This document shows, piece by piece, positions 44,069-53,167 of a DNA stretch of 64,000 bases (its first letter is position 1; the number at the start of each line of letters is the position of its first letter). The position numbers and the translations under genes are program-made. The notes under the pieces were generated by a model that saw only the letters and a list, made by a program, of their open reading frames with translations, was not told the origin of the DNA and did not search any database. The stretch is from Armatimonadota bacterium (GTDB taxonomy: Bacteria; Armatimonadota; UBA10988), in contig JACRKZ010000129.1 in assembly GCA_016235455.1 (NCBI GenBank), positions 1-64,000 on the forward strand, read 5' to 3'.

Positions 44069-44992
44069 TCACTCCTCGTTGCCGTCGGCCAAGGCCCGCG
44101 CCGCACCGACCACCTTCTGGGCCACTTCGCCAGTGAGCGCGCGCAGCAGGTCGAGCCCCATGGACACGCCGGCCGCCTTGGCATGACCGCCGCCGCCGAA
44201 TTGCTCGGCGATGCGACTGGCGTCAATTTCGTCGGATTGGGTGCGCATGGAGAAGCGCAGGTAGCCGCGGTCCAGGCTGCGCAGGTCGACCAGCACCACC
44301 AGCGTGTCGGGATCGCCGACCATGTCGCCGACCTCACTCACCGAACCCCAGCAGCACACCGCCTTGACCTTCTGGCCAGCGCGGAGATCCAGCACCGTGG
44401 CTGACTGCTCGGCCAGGCTGCGGCTCCACTCACGTTCGCGCAGCGTGCGCTCGCTGGCGGCGGTCATGGCGTCGGTCGGATAGTAGACCCGCATGGGATC
44501 GGCGCGGAGCGTGTCGAACAGCTCCTGCACCTGCATCTGACCCAGAATGTCGTTGAACGTCTGCGACTCGGGCAGGGCACGCACCCACAGGTCCTGGTCG
44601 TGCGTGTAGTCCAGGAGCGTCTGCAGGGGCATCGGCACCTCGACCCCCAGCGTCGCCAGCCGCTGCGCGATCATCTCGGCCGAGCAGAAGGCGCCGGTGC
44701 GATCGATGGCACAATGGGCCATCCAGGCCTGGTCGTCCGAAGAGGCATGGTGATCGAACCAGGAGACCTCGGCCACGGCCGAGCGCAGCGTCGCCATCTC
44801 CGGCGAGTCGTCCTTCATGCTCAGGTCGGCGACCCAGATGACGTCGTAGCCGCCTGCCCGGCGCGCCACCAACTCGGGGAACCGGTCGTACGTACAAAAG
44901 AAGACGTCGCAGTCCGGCATGGCCTCGCGAGCCAGGAGAGCACAGGTCAGCGCGTCGAGATCGTTGTGGGTGAACAGCGCCCGTCGGCTCAT
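44069..44992 (-). CDS. DHH-family phosphoesterase
   Basis: 307 residues from the ATG at 44992-44990 with GGAAGG upstream. Motif I is THNDLDALTCALLA, motif II has the Asp of WVADLSM, and the DHH motif is FDHHASSDD. The C-terminal DHHA1 domain has FGGGGHAKAAGVSM. The RecJ/NrnA/GdpP superfamily hydrolyses oligonucleotides, pAp or cyclic dinucleotides; without a PAS/GGDEF front end it is most like NrnA-type enzymes. The position in a cyclase and partner-switching neighbourhood makes a nucleotide-signalling role attractive but unproven. Confidence 0.87.
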   Translation of the reverse strand: MSRRALFTHNDLDALTCALLAREAMPDCDVFFCTYDRFPELVARRAGGYDVIWVADLSMKDDSPEMATLRSAVAEVSWFDHHASSDDQAWMAHCAIDRTGAFCSAEMIAQRLATLGVEVPMPLQTLLDYTHDQDLWVRALPESQTFNDILGQMQVQELFDTLRADPMRVYYPTDAMTAASERTLREREWSRSLAEQSATVLDLRAGQKVKAVCCWGSVSEVGDMVGDPDTLVVLVDLRSLDRGYLRFSMRTQSDEIDASRIAEQFGGGGHAKAAGVSMGLDLLRALTGEVAQKVVGAARALADGNEE

Positions 44993-45083
44993 GCCCAGGT
45001 CCTTCCCCAAGCCCGCATCCCTGGCGAGGACGAGGCCATTGTAGGTTCGCCAAATGGCGGTGTCAAGCGCGTTAACAGCATTG

Positions 45084-46253
45084 TCAAGTGGTCTCCCCAA
45101 CCCGCGCCGGCGACCTTGGCGCCAGGTCGCGGAGCTGTTTCGACGCACGCCGCAGCGCGTCGATGGCGAGGTCGATTTCGGCCTCGGTGTTGTCCTTGCC
45201 CACGGTCAGCCGCAACGACCCGTGCGCCCGGTCGCGCGCGCCTCCCAGGGCCAGCAGCACATGCGAGGGATCGGTGGCACCGCTCGAGCAGGCCGATCCC
45301 GTCGATACCGCGATGCCTTCGCCATCGAGCAGCACCAGCAGGTTCTCGCCGCTGACGTGGTCGAAGCTAACGTTCACGTTGTTGGCCAGCCGCTCGCCGC
45401 GCGGGCCATTGAGCCAGGCGCCCTCGATGCTCAGCAGCCCGGCGATGAGCCGGTCGCGCAGTTGCCGGCAGTGCTCGGTGCGACTGGCCCGTTCCTGTTC
45501 CAGCAGCGCCACGGCGGCGCCCAAGCCGACGATGCCGGCCACGTTCTCCGTGCCCGCGCGGCGGCCGCGCTCCTGGCTGCCGCCGAGGATGCGCGGCTCC
45601 GGCCGCAAGCCGGTGCGCACATAGGCGAAGCCGACGCCCTTGGGCCCGTGGATCTTGTGGGCCGACGCCGCCAGCAGGCTGATGTGCGCCGCGCGCACGT
45701 CGATGGGCAACTCGCCCAGGCTCTGCACCGCGTCCGTGTGGAACGGCACATCGCGCTCGGCGCAACGGGCGCCCAACTCGGCGATGGGCTGAATGGTGCC
45801 AATCTCGTTGTTCGCGTGCATCACCGACACCAGTATGGTGTCGTTCCGCAGGCGCGCGGCGAGCGCTTCGGGCGATACGAAACCCTCGGCGTCGACGGGC
45901 AGGTATTCCACGTCGAACCCGTCGCGCGCCAGGCGCTCCGCGCAGTGCAGCACGGCGTGGTGCTCGATGGGCGTGGTCAATACGTGGCGGCCACGGCCGG
46001 CGCGCGCCGCGGCGGTGCCCAACAGGCACAGGCCGTCGCTCTCGCTGCCGCCGCTGCCAAAGACGATCTCGCCTGGTCGCGCGCCGATGAACGCGGCCAC
46101 TCGCTCGCGCACATCCTCCACGGCGGCGCGCGCCCGCCGACCGGCGGCGTGCAGACTGCTGGGATTGCCCCAGTGCTCGGTGAGCCAGGGCATCATGGCG
46201 TCGAGCACCCGCGGATCGAGCGGCGTGGTGGCGGCATGGTCGAGGTAGATCAT
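45084..46253 (-). CDS. Cysteine desulfurase (NifS/IscS family)
   Basis: 389 residues from the ATG at 46253-46251 (MIYLDHAATTP), which overlaps the cyclase stop (ATGA); a start three codons upstream is also possible. The PLP Lys is in LAASAHKIHGPKGVG. The active Cys is in STGSACSSGATDPSHVL, the short loop of group I enzymes. It takes sulfur from cysteine for Fe-S or tRNA thiolation. Neither iscU nor mnmA lies in the window. A 91-base gap separates it from the DHH gene. Confidence 0.94.
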   Translation of the reverse strand: MIYLDHAATTPLDPRVLDAMMPWLTEHWGNPSSLHAAGRRARAAVEDVRERVAAFIGARPGEIVFGSGGSESDGLCLLGTAAARAGRGRHVLTTPIEHHAVLHCAERLARDGFDVEYLPVDAEGFVSPEALAARLRNDTILVSVMHANNEIGTIQPIAELGARCAERDVPFHTDAVQSLGELPIDVRAAHISLLAASAHKIHGPKGVGFAYVRTGLRPEPRILGGSQERGRRAGTENVAGIVGLGAAVALLEQERASRTEHCRQLRDRLIAGLLSIEGAWLNGPRGERLANNVNVSFDHVSGENLLVLLDGEGIAVSTGSACSSGATDPSHVLLALGGARDRAHGSLRLTVGKDNTEAEIDLAIDALRRASKQLRDLAPRSPARVGETT

Positions 46254-48451
46254 GCGCCCCATCCGCCCAGGTTCAGCGCCTCGGTCGCGCGCACCAGCCA
46301 GGCCTCGACATCACCGTCGACGCCCTTGAGCAGCACATGACTGAGATCGATGCGGTCGGCCGGCACGGGATAGGCCAGCGCGGCCCGCGTGAAGCCCGAG
46401 ATGATCATGCGGGTGCCGGTGTCGGCCTCCACCAGCCCGGCCAGTACCTGCATGCGCTGAGCCAGGTTCACATGGTAGCCGAGCACTGTGTAGTCGCGCC
46501 GCAGTAGCGGCCCAAAGCAGCCGGACGCCACGCAGCCGGTGTTGATGCCGATGGCGGCCTCCAACACGCTGGCCCCCGTGCGGCGCCTGACCTCCTTGGT
46601 CGCTTCCATGTAGTCGATGATCTCCAGCCCGGCCCAGACCGCGGCGGTCGCGCCGTCGTCGCCGTCGCCCTCGCCGGACTCGTCGTTGGCCAGGCCGAAC
46701 ACCGCCACGACGCAGTCACCGATGAACTTGTCGACGGTGCCGCCCCAGTTCAGGATGATGCGAACCACCGGTCCCAGGAAGGCATCCACGACCTCGGCCA
46801 TGGCGTCGGGCGCCAGGGTACCCGAGATCTGGGTGGAACTGCGCATATCGACGAACATCATCGTGGCCGTGCCGAGTCCGCCGGGCTCGTCGCCGCCGCT
46901 CAACTCCATGACCGCGCGGTTGGGCAAGTACGGCTTGAGCATCTGCCTCATGCCATCCATCAGATCGAGCCCACGCAGCTCGTCGACCGCGCGCACCCAC
47001 AGGTCGCGCGAGCCCAGGAAGCCGGCGGTATCGGTGGCCGCCACCAGCTGCGCGCGGGCCTCATCGCCGCGGCCCTGGAGCCGGCAGGTGACGCCCAGGT
47101 CGAGCTGCACCGCGGCCAGCGCACGACTGGGCGCGGTCGGGTCGTGTAGTGCCAGGCTCTCGGCGAACAGCGCCGCGGCTCCCTCCAGGTCGCCGCGCGC
47201 CCGCCTCACCAGCCCGCTGGCGCAGAGCCAGTCAGCGCGGTCGAGCGGCCGGCTGGCGCTACCGGTGGTAACGCGGGCCAGCACGGCGCTGGCCTCGTCG
47301 AGCTGCTCCTGCTCCACCAGGATGCGCACCAGCAGCACGCGTGACGCGTTGGACTCGCCGCCGCGGCCCGTGGCTTCGAAGTGGTGCACGCTGGCCTCGG
47401 CCAGCTCGCGGGCCTCGGTCAGGTTGTGCATGAGGTGGTGACAGGAAGCCAACTTGCGCGTGCAGTGGCCCAACGCCTGCTGGTCGCCCTGATCACGGCT
47501 CAGGGCCAGATCCTCGGCGTAGAGCGCCAGCGCCTCGGCGTAGCGGCCCTCGCGCACGGCCAGGTCGGCGAAGCTGGATTTGCTCTTGCCCAGCTCTACC
47601 CGCAACTGGAGCCGCTCGGCCACCGCCACGCACTCGCGCAGGCACAGCCGCGCCGTGCGCAGGTCGCCCAGTTCGATGTAAGAGCGTGACAGCGACCAGT
47701 AGACGTCGTACCGACCGGGCTCATAGCCCACGCGGTCGTAGAGATCGAGCGCACGGTTCAGCGTGCGCACGGCCGAACTGTAGCGCCGGCCGAGTTCGAG
47801 CAGGATGGCCACCTGGCGGTAGTAAGCGGCACAGGTGATGGCGTGGGGCACGCGGCATAGGAGCGCGTCGATGCCCTCCAGCGCGGCCAGCGCGCCGCGG
47901 GCGTCGTCGCCGCGGAACTGCGCCAGACTGGCCGCCGTGCGCGTGATTACCATGACCAGCGCCCACTCGTCCGAGCCATCGGCCAGGTGGCGCTCAGCCG
48001 CGGCCAGCTCCTTTTCATAGAGCGCATCGGCCTCGGCGCCACGGCCCATGTCGGACAGGACGCGCGCACTGCAGACGCTGGCCAGCGCGGCGCCGACCGC
48101 GTCGTCGTGCGCCAACGCGCCACGCTCGGCGTGGGCCGCGGCGTCCAGCGCCTGGTCCCAGCGCCGGCCACGGCGCGCGAGTTCGCTGAGCAGCCGCCAG
48201 GCGCGCACGGCCCGGCGCGCGGCGGAAGGCGGCTCGGCGATGGCCGCAGCCTGCCGGAACGCTGCTTCGGACTCGGCCCATCGGCCGAGGTGCCGCATGG
48301 CGTCGCCGCGCAGGAAGTGGGACTCGCTGAGCGTGTCCGCGTCGGCCTCCTCGGCCGCCAGCGCATCGCAACACGCCAGCACCTGCTCGTGGCGTGCCGC
48401 TCGGGCCGCCGCCTGGGCGTCCTCAAGCAGCTTCGCGGTCGCCTCCGTCAT
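46250..48451 (-). CDS. Class III adenylate/guanylate cyclase with N-terminal TPR-like region
   Basis: 733 residues. Residues about 1-510 are a superhelix of TPR-like helices rich in Ala and Leu (RTLNRALDLYDRVGYEPGRY, GRYAEALALYAEDLALSRDQ). The C-terminal cyclase domain (about 540-725) carries both metal Asp residues (MFVDMRSST, FIGDCVVAVFG). It also has the adenine-type Lys in TVDKFIGD, the Asp of RDYTVLG and the transition-state Asn-Arg pair in VNLAQRM. All catalytic residues are present, so it should make cAMP. No membrane segment is seen. It begins a long same-strand gene run. Confidence 0.9.
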   Translation of the reverse strand: MTEATAKLLEDAQAAARAARHEQVLACCDALAAEEADADTLSESHFLRGDAMRHLGRWAESEAAFRQAAAIAEPPSAARRAVRAWRLLSELARRGRRWDQALDAAAHAERGALAHDDAVGAALASVCSARVLSDMGRGAEADALYEKELAAAERHLADGSDEWALVMVITRTAASLAQFRGDDARGALAALEGIDALLCRVPHAITCAAYYRQVAILLELGRRYSSAVRTLNRALDLYDRVGYEPGRYDVYWSLSRSYIELGDLRTARLCLRECVAVAERLQLRVELGKSKSSFADLAVREGRYAEALALYAEDLALSRDQGDQQALGHCTRKLASCHHLMHNLTEARELAEASVHHFEATGRGGESNASRVLLVRILVEQEQLDEASAVLARVTTGSASRPLDRADWLCASGLVRRARGDLEGAAALFAESLALHDPTAPSRALAAVQLDLGVTCRLQGRGDEARAQLVAATDTAGFLGSRDLWVRAVDELRGLDLMDGMRQMLKPYLPNRAVMELSGGDEPGGLGTATMMFVDMRSSTQISGTLAPDAMAEVVDAFLGPVVRIILNWGGTVDKFIGDCVVAVFGLANDESGEGDGDDGATAAVWAGLEIIDYMEATKEVRRRTGASVLEAAIGINTGCVASGCFGPLLRRDYTVLGYHVNLAQRMQVLAGLVEADTGTRMIISGFTRAALAYPVPADRIDLSHVLLKGVDGDVEAWLVRATEALNLGGWGA

Positions 48452-48491
48452 GCCCGCATCCCCATTCGCCCGCCGGTGGTATGAGTATGCG

Positions 48492-51407
48492 TCAGTATGG
48501 CAGCGTGCGGAAGTGGACCTTGGCCTGCAGGTACCAGTCGGACGGATTGCCGCCGCCCAGATACGTGCGGTTGCCCGCGCTCAGGTCATAGGTGAACATG
48601 CGCGTCAGGAACCCGCTGTTGCGCAGTTGCACATTGACCTGGTCGCGCGCGTCGATGCCCACGCTCGAGCCCGAGATGACATCGCGCATCTGGTAGCCGG
48701 CATCCAGGTAGACCGGCCCGATGTGTACCGCCGGCCAGGCCAGCTTGGGGAACAGCTGGTCACACAGGCGGTACTCGTAACGCACCTCGGCCAGGCCGAT
48801 GGTCTGTTCGGCATGCCGGCGGGTGTAGTCAGAGCCGGTCATGTAGCTGACCAGGCCGGCGACGTTCACCGTACCGCGCGGATTAGGCAGGTAGTACCGG
48901 CCGACATACGACAGGTCGCCGTGGAAGAAGCCCAGGCTCGCGCCGAACGTGCGGTCGGAGGTGCCGATCTTGGCCTTGAGCTCCTGCTGGCCCACGCCCG
49001 GCAACAACTGCGTGCGCGTGAACCCGAGGCTGGGCCCGACAATCCACGACCGCGCCGGCGGCGGGAACAGCACGCCGCCGGCCGTGGCGAACGGGGTGTG
49101 CTCCGCCGCCTCGAATCCGAGCTGCAGCTTGTCCTTGACATAGGCGCTGGCGGCCCAGGTCACCGGCAGCTCTGCCAGCACCTCGACGCCGGACACACGG
49201 TCGGCCACGAGCAGGCCGCGCTCGAGGCGGTATGGCGGGACACGCTTGTAGATGTTTGCCGCCAGCTGCAGGTCGCTCTGGTCATTGCGATACTGCATCG
49301 AGTAGCCCATCTCATGGCTCTTGGCGCCGTACTCCAGCTCGGCGCGAAAGCGGTGCCGGCCAAGCGGATCGCCGAACTGCGAACGCACCCCCCAGGCCGT
49401 GCCCAGCCCATCGTCGTGGTTGTAGGGGCGGGTCAGGTAGTGCCCCACCCGCTCGAGCCCGCGGTAGGGCACCACATGCGGCTCGGCGCCAGGCTTGGCG
49501 GGCCCGGCGGGCCCCATGACCTGCACCGGCTGCCGGGTCGCCGGCTGCGTGCCGGCCAGCGCCGGCACCGGGCCAAGCACGGCGGCCGTGCCGCGCGCGG
49601 TGTTGGTCGGCGAGACCGTCACGGGCAGCGCGACGGGCGGCGGCTCAGGGGCGAGCGCCACCCGCAGACTGGCGGGCACACTGCGGACCTGGGCCCGACG
49701 CACCTTGAACAGGCTGACCATCAGGCGCTTGCCATCAGGCGTCCAGGCCGGATAGAACACACCGCCGGTGGTCGCGGCGGTGACCTGCGTCACGTCGCCG
49801 CCCTGCACCGGCACCGTGTAGATGTTGGTGCCCGCGCCGGACAAGCCTTCAGCCTCGCCCGCCACCGCGGCGCTGCGGCCGCTGCCGGTGGCCTGCACGC
49901 CCTGGCGATAGGACACAAAGGCCAGCGTCTTGCCGTCGGGGCTCCAGGCGGGATACTGGTCGGGCGCGGCATCGTGCGTCACTCGCCGGTAGCCGCTGCC
50001 GTCCACGCCGACCACGGCCAGGTCGGTGCCTTCAGCGTCGGTGACCGAGAACGCGACCTGCTGGCTGTCAGGGCTCCACGTCGGCGAGAAGCAGTCGCCC
50101 GACACCGACTGAGTGATGACGCGCGGGTTGCTGCCGTCGACACCCATCACCGCCACCATGGCGCGCTCGTTGCGGTAGGTGCCGAACACCACCGACTTGC
50201 CGTCGGGGCTGAACTCGCCCTCACCCACGCGCCAGCCGGCGGGCGCGATCCTGGTCGAGTGGCGCGTGCCCAGGTCGTAGACCGCCAGCACGTTGACCAC
50301 CGAGCCACGCTGGTTGCGGCTGCGCGCAACATACATCAGCTTGCTGCTGTCGGGCGACCAGGACAGCTTCCACGAGGCGTAGAGATCCAGCTTCGAGGCC
50401 ACTTGCACGCAACGCTGGCCATCGGCCGAGTAGATCCACAGGCCGGGGATCGGCTCCTCCCAGTCGCCCACGCCGTACACCGCAAACCACTTGCCGTCGG
50501 GCGACGGCCGCGCCGCCAGCGCGGCCTGCAACTGCGGCGTGGCCAGCAGGTTGCCGCTCTGCTCCACGGGATCGGCCGTGGGCAGTTGGGCGGCGTCGGT
50601 GTTGATCTTGCGCACCGCCTGGCCCACGAAATCGGCCGTACTCAGGCCGGTTGCGCTGCTGAAGGCCAGGTCCCACTGGGGCACGGTGCCGTAGCGGCTG
50701 ATGATCCGGTGGAAGACGTCGGGGCCGAAGCGCTCGGCCAGGTACACGCACATAGCGTGCCCCTGCTTGTAGACCGTGGCGGTCTCAATGACGTTGAACC
50801 GGGCATCGGCGATGTCCAGCTTGGCGCCCTCGAGCAGTTCGTGCTGCTGCGAGGCATAGAGCGCGTAGCTCACGGGCTCCGTGCGGCATTGATGGGCGAC
50901 GTACTCAGCCAGACCCTCGGTGAACCACTGCGGCTGATACTCCATGCCCGACCACTCGGTGAGCGTGCCGGCCAGGCCGCCGGCCCGGCGTAGCGCCCAG
51001 CCGTTGATCACGTGGGTGTACTCGTGCGTCAGCAGGCTGGTCAGCCAGGCCCGGCGGTCAATGCGCGCCTGGTTCATCACCGGGTTGTACAGGTAGATGA
51101 CGTGCTGCATGCGCTGGGCGAAGTTGTTCGCGCCCACGTCGTCGTAGTCGGCCAGGACCGCCGTGGTGCGTTCGCCGGGCGTGACGCCAAGCGCTTCGCA
51201 GACGCCGGGATGCACCTGCTCGGCAATCTCGGCGGCCAGACGCGCCGTGCCGGTCAGGCCGGCGTTGTAGACGATGGTGAAGTGCGGCGTGTCGAACTCA
51301 TACCACTGCACCTCGGGATGGTTGAAGCCATCGGGCAACTCGGCGCGCACCTGGCCACATACCAGCAACGCACCGGCCACCAAAGCTGCTCTGCCCCACT
51401 GCCGCAT
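48492..51407 (-). CDS. Metalloprotease-like, TolB-like propeller and outer-membrane barrel fusion
   Basis: 971 residues from the ATG at 51407-51405 with a near-perfect AGGAGGTG; signal peptide to about residue 22. Residues about 35-260 are a peptidase MA-like domain with HEYTH (128-132) and a third ligand Glu in WFTEGLAEYV (164). Residues about 300-640 contain PD40/WD40-like repeats such as SWSPDSSKLMYVARS, GEFSPDGKSVVFGTY and AWSPDGKTLAFVSYR. The last 300 residues are alternating amphipathic strands (KSHEMGYSMQYRNDQSDL, GLAEVRYEYRLCDQLFP) ending in an aromatic FRTLPY. That end is what a beta-barrel of the BamA/surface-antigen type would show. It points to an outer-membrane surface protease or assembly factor. 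Confidence 0.83.
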   Translation of the reverse strand: MRQWGRAALVAGALLVCGQVRAELPDGFNHPEVQWYEFDTPHFTIVYNAGLTGTARLAAEIAEQVHPGVCEALGVTPGERTTAVLADYDDVGANNFAQRMQHVIYLYNPVMNQARIDRRAWLTSLLTHEYTHVINGWALRRAGGLAGTLTEWSGMEYQPQWFTEGLAEYVAHQCRTEPVSYALYASQQHELLEGAKLDIADARFNVIETATVYKQGHAMCVYLAERFGPDVFHRIISRYGTVPQWDLAFSSATGLSTADFVGQAVRKINTDAAQLPTADPVEQSGNLLATPQLQAALAARPSPDGKWFAVYGVGDWEEPIPGLWIYSADGQRCVQVASKLDLYASWKLSWSPDSSKLMYVARSRNQRGSVVNVLAVYDLGTRHSTRIAPAGWRVGEGEFSPDGKSVVFGTYRNERAMVAVMGVDGSNPRVITQSVSGDCFSPTWSPDSQQVAFSVTDAEGTDLAVVGVDGSGYRRVTHDAAPDQYPAWSPDGKTLAFVSYRQGVQATGSGRSAAVAGEAEGLSGAGTNIYTVPVQGGDVTQVTAATTGGVFYPAWTPDGKRLMVSLFKVRRAQVRSVPASLRVALAPEPPPVALPVTVSPTNTARGTAAVLGPVPALAGTQPATRQPVQVMGPAGPAKPGAEPHVVPYRGLERVGHYLTRPYNHDDGLGTAWGVRSQFGDPLGRHRFRAELEYGAKSHEMGYSMQYRNDQSDLQLAANIYKRVPPYRLERGLLVADRVSGVEVLAELPVTWAASAYVKDKLQLGFEAAEHTPFATAGGVLFPPPARSWIVGPSLGFTRTQLLPGVGQQELKAKIGTSDRTFGASLGFFHGDLSYVGRYYLPNPRGTVNVAGLVSYMTGSDYTRRHAEQTIGLAEVRYEYRLCDQLFPKLAWPAVHIGPVYLDAGYQMRDVISGSSVGIDARDQVNVQLRNSGFLTRMFTYDLSAGNRTYLGGGNPSDWYLQAKVHFRTLPY

Positions 51408-51566
51408 GTGGCACCTCCTGATCCATCCACCAGCACCGTAGCGCACCAACTTACCTAGTATGGCTGCCCGACGCGGAATCCTCCAGACTGTTTTGGCCCC
51501 GCGGCCGCGGCCGCCTGGAGTTGCCGCCCAGGGGCAGGCCGCGCGGATGTCTCGCCGCGCCGCCAG

Positions 51567-51603
51567 GCGCCAGCCTCGACCGCTAAGCGGTCGGGGCTGG
51601 CGC
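51567..51603. repeat. 17-bp inverted repeat with three-base loop
   Basis: Arms 51567-51583 and 51587-51603 pair fully with one G-T wobble around a TAA loop. It lies between divergent genes, so it is not a terminator for either. It may be a cruciform, a protein-binding site or the remnant of a mobile palindromic element. Confidence 0.75.
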
Positions 51604-51646
51604 GTCACCGTTCGGCGCCGATCGCCGACCTTCGCCCACGGCGCAG

Positions 51647-51675
51647 TTGACGCGCCCCAGAGCGCACACTAAGAT
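51647..51675 (+). promoter_or_regulatory. Putative sigma-70-type promoter of the lipoprotein gene
   Basis: TTGACG (51647-51652) and TAAGAT (51670-51675) are exactly 17 bases apart and 23 bases upstream of the start. This is the best promoter match in the window. Confidence 0.6.
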
Positions 51676-51698
51676 CGAGTGGTGACGGGAGAGGCGGG

Positions 51699-52175
51699 AT
51701 GCGCACACGGTTTGGCTTGGGCCTCTTGGCCCTACTCGCGGCAGCGCTGTTCGGCGGCTGCGGCAGCGGCGATCTCGGCTATCTCTACGACTTCTTTGGT
51801 AATGGCACCAGTCCTGGCGGCGGAGGCGGCGCCACGCCCGTCAACGGCGCACTGGTCGGCACGGTGTTCCAGCGCACCGTCCACGCGCCCAGCGGCGACT
51901 ACGTGCAGGTCGAGGTGCGTGACAATGGCGCCGTGGCCAACGCCGACCGTACCGCCGTCGTCGGCGCGACCGTGGCCATCGTGGCGCTGAACAAGAGCAC
52001 CACCACGAACGCGCTGGGCCGCTACCTGCTCGGCGGCATCCCCGCGGGCGACCACGACCTGACCATCACCTTGCCCACGCCGCCCGGCGGACCCGCCGGC
52101 GCCAGCGCCACATTCAAGGTCCGCGTCGTCGCCGGGCAGGTGGTCCAAGGCATCCCGGCCGCATCTGCTCGCTAG
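51699..52175 (+). CDS. Lipoprotein with carboxypeptidase-regulatory-like (transthyretin) domain
   Basis: 158 residues, start preceded by GGGAGAGG. The signal peptide ends in a lipobox LFGGC at about residues 17-21, so it should be lipid-anchored. A Gly-rich linker follows (SPGGGGG). The domain from about 50 on is a peptidase-associated or CarboxypepD_reg-like beta-sandwich (VGATVAIVALNKSTTTNALG, YLLGGIPAGDHDLTITLP). The family usually presents or binds ligands at the cell surface. It precedes the recombinase gene by 50 bases and may share its transcript. Function is unknown. Confidence 0.87.
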   Translation: MRTRFGLGLLALLAAALFGGCGSGDLGYLYDFFGNGTSPGGGGGATPVNGALVGTVFQRTVHAPSGDYVQVEVRDNGAVANADRTAVVGATVAIVALNKSTTTNALGRYLLGGIPAGDHDLTITLPTPPGGPAGASATFKVRVVAGQVVQGIPAASAR

Positions 52176-52225
52176 CGAAGCGTAAATTCACGCAACCGCC
52201 ACGTCCGCCGCTTGTCCGACTCAAC

Positions 52226-53167
52226 ATGGAAGCAGCGGCCACGCATCTGCGCGACTATCTGGACGGGCTCACGGTGGAGCGCGGGCTGAGCCACAACACG
52301 TTGGCCGCCTACGACTCCGACCTGCGGCAGTTCCTCGATTTCCTCGCCGAGATGGGCCTGGAAGACCTGGCCCAGGTCGACCTGGAAACCGTCGACCTGT
52401 TCCTCAACAGCCTCTGGCAGCGCGGGCTCAAGACCCGTAGCGTGGCCCGCAAGGCCACCGCCGTGCGACGCTTCTTCCGCTTCCTGCAACACGAGAGCGT
52501 CATTCCCGCGGACATCGCCGAACGCATCCCCGTGCCGCGCAGCGGCCGGCGGCTGCCGGCGGTGTTGACCGAGGCGGAGGTCGAGTGCCTGCTCAACGCC
52601 TCGGATGCCTCGGCCTCTGAAGACGAGCACGAGCGACTACGCGGCCTGCGCGACCGCGCCATGCTCGAAGTGGCCTACGGCGCCGGACTGCGCGTCAGCG
52701 AGCTGATCGGCCTGCGCGTGGGCGACGTGGACGTGCGGCGCCGCTGGCTGCGCGTCAAGGGCAAGGGCAACCGCGAGCGCGTCGTGCCGTTGGGCAAACC
52801 GGCGATCGACGCCATCCTGACCTACATGGACCAGGTGCGCCCGCACTGGCTCAACCGCGAGTCGGGCGACCTGCTGTTCCTCACCCAGCGCGGTCAGGGC
52901 ATCTCGCGCATCGGCTTCTACAAGGTGGTGCAGCGACTCGCGCGCGACGCCGGGCTCGGCGACCGCGACCCGGCCATCAGCCCGCACACCTTGCGCCACA
53001 GCTTCGCCACGCACCTGCTCACCCACGGCGCCGACCTGCGCGCCATCCAGGAGATGCTCGGCCACGCCGATGTGGGCACCACGCAGGTCTACACACACAT
53101 CAACCGCGAGCAACTCGACTTGGTCTACCGCCGGGCACACCCGCGCGCGGTCGGCGAGTTGCTGTAG
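52226..53167 (+). CDS. xerD: Tyrosine recombinase XerC/XerD
   Basis: 313 residues. The N-terminal SAM-like core-binding domain has VERGLSHNTLAAYDSDLRQF. The catalytic domain has all active residues: Arg in AYGAGLRVSEL, Lys in KGKGNRERVVPLG, HxxR in HTLRHSFATHLL, His in LGHADVGTTQ and the nucleophile Tyr in VYTHIN. It resolves chromosome dimers at dif with its partner, and is closer to XerD than XerC by eye. Its stop is one base from a large palindrome. No dif-like site was recognised, and phage or integron context is absent, so it looks like the housekeeping enzyme. Confidence 0.9.
   Translation: MEAAATHLRDYLDGLTVERGLSHNTLAAYDSDLRQFLDFLAEMGLEDLAQVDLETVDLFLNSLWQRGLKTRSVARKATAVRRFFRFLQHESVIPADIAERIPVPRSGRRLPAVLTEAEVECLLNASDASASEDEHERLRGLRDRAMLEVAYGAGLRVSELIGLRVGDVDVRRRWLRVKGKGNRERVVPLGKPAIDAILTYMDQVRPHWLNRESGDLLFLTQRGQGISRIGFYKVVQRLARDAGLGDRDPAISPHTLRHSFATHLLTHGADLRAIQEMLGHADVGTTQVYTHINREQLDLVYRRAHPRAVGELL

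Larger units (their letters stand above)
51408..51698. other. Divergent intergenic region with strong hairpin
   Basis: 291 bases with no convincing gene. It holds a 17-bp GC-rich stem-loop (51567-51603) and a promoter for the lipoprotein gene, both listed separately. A CGGCCGCGGCCGC-type GC-rich run occurs near 51500. The protease gene's own promoter is not obvious. Confidence 0.5.

Noticed and set aside
48048..50993. A 981-codon plus-strand frame opposite the cyclase and the protease-propeller gene
   Set aside because: The minus strand holds cyclase and HEYTH/PD40 motifs; the plus frame is compositionally biased shadow.
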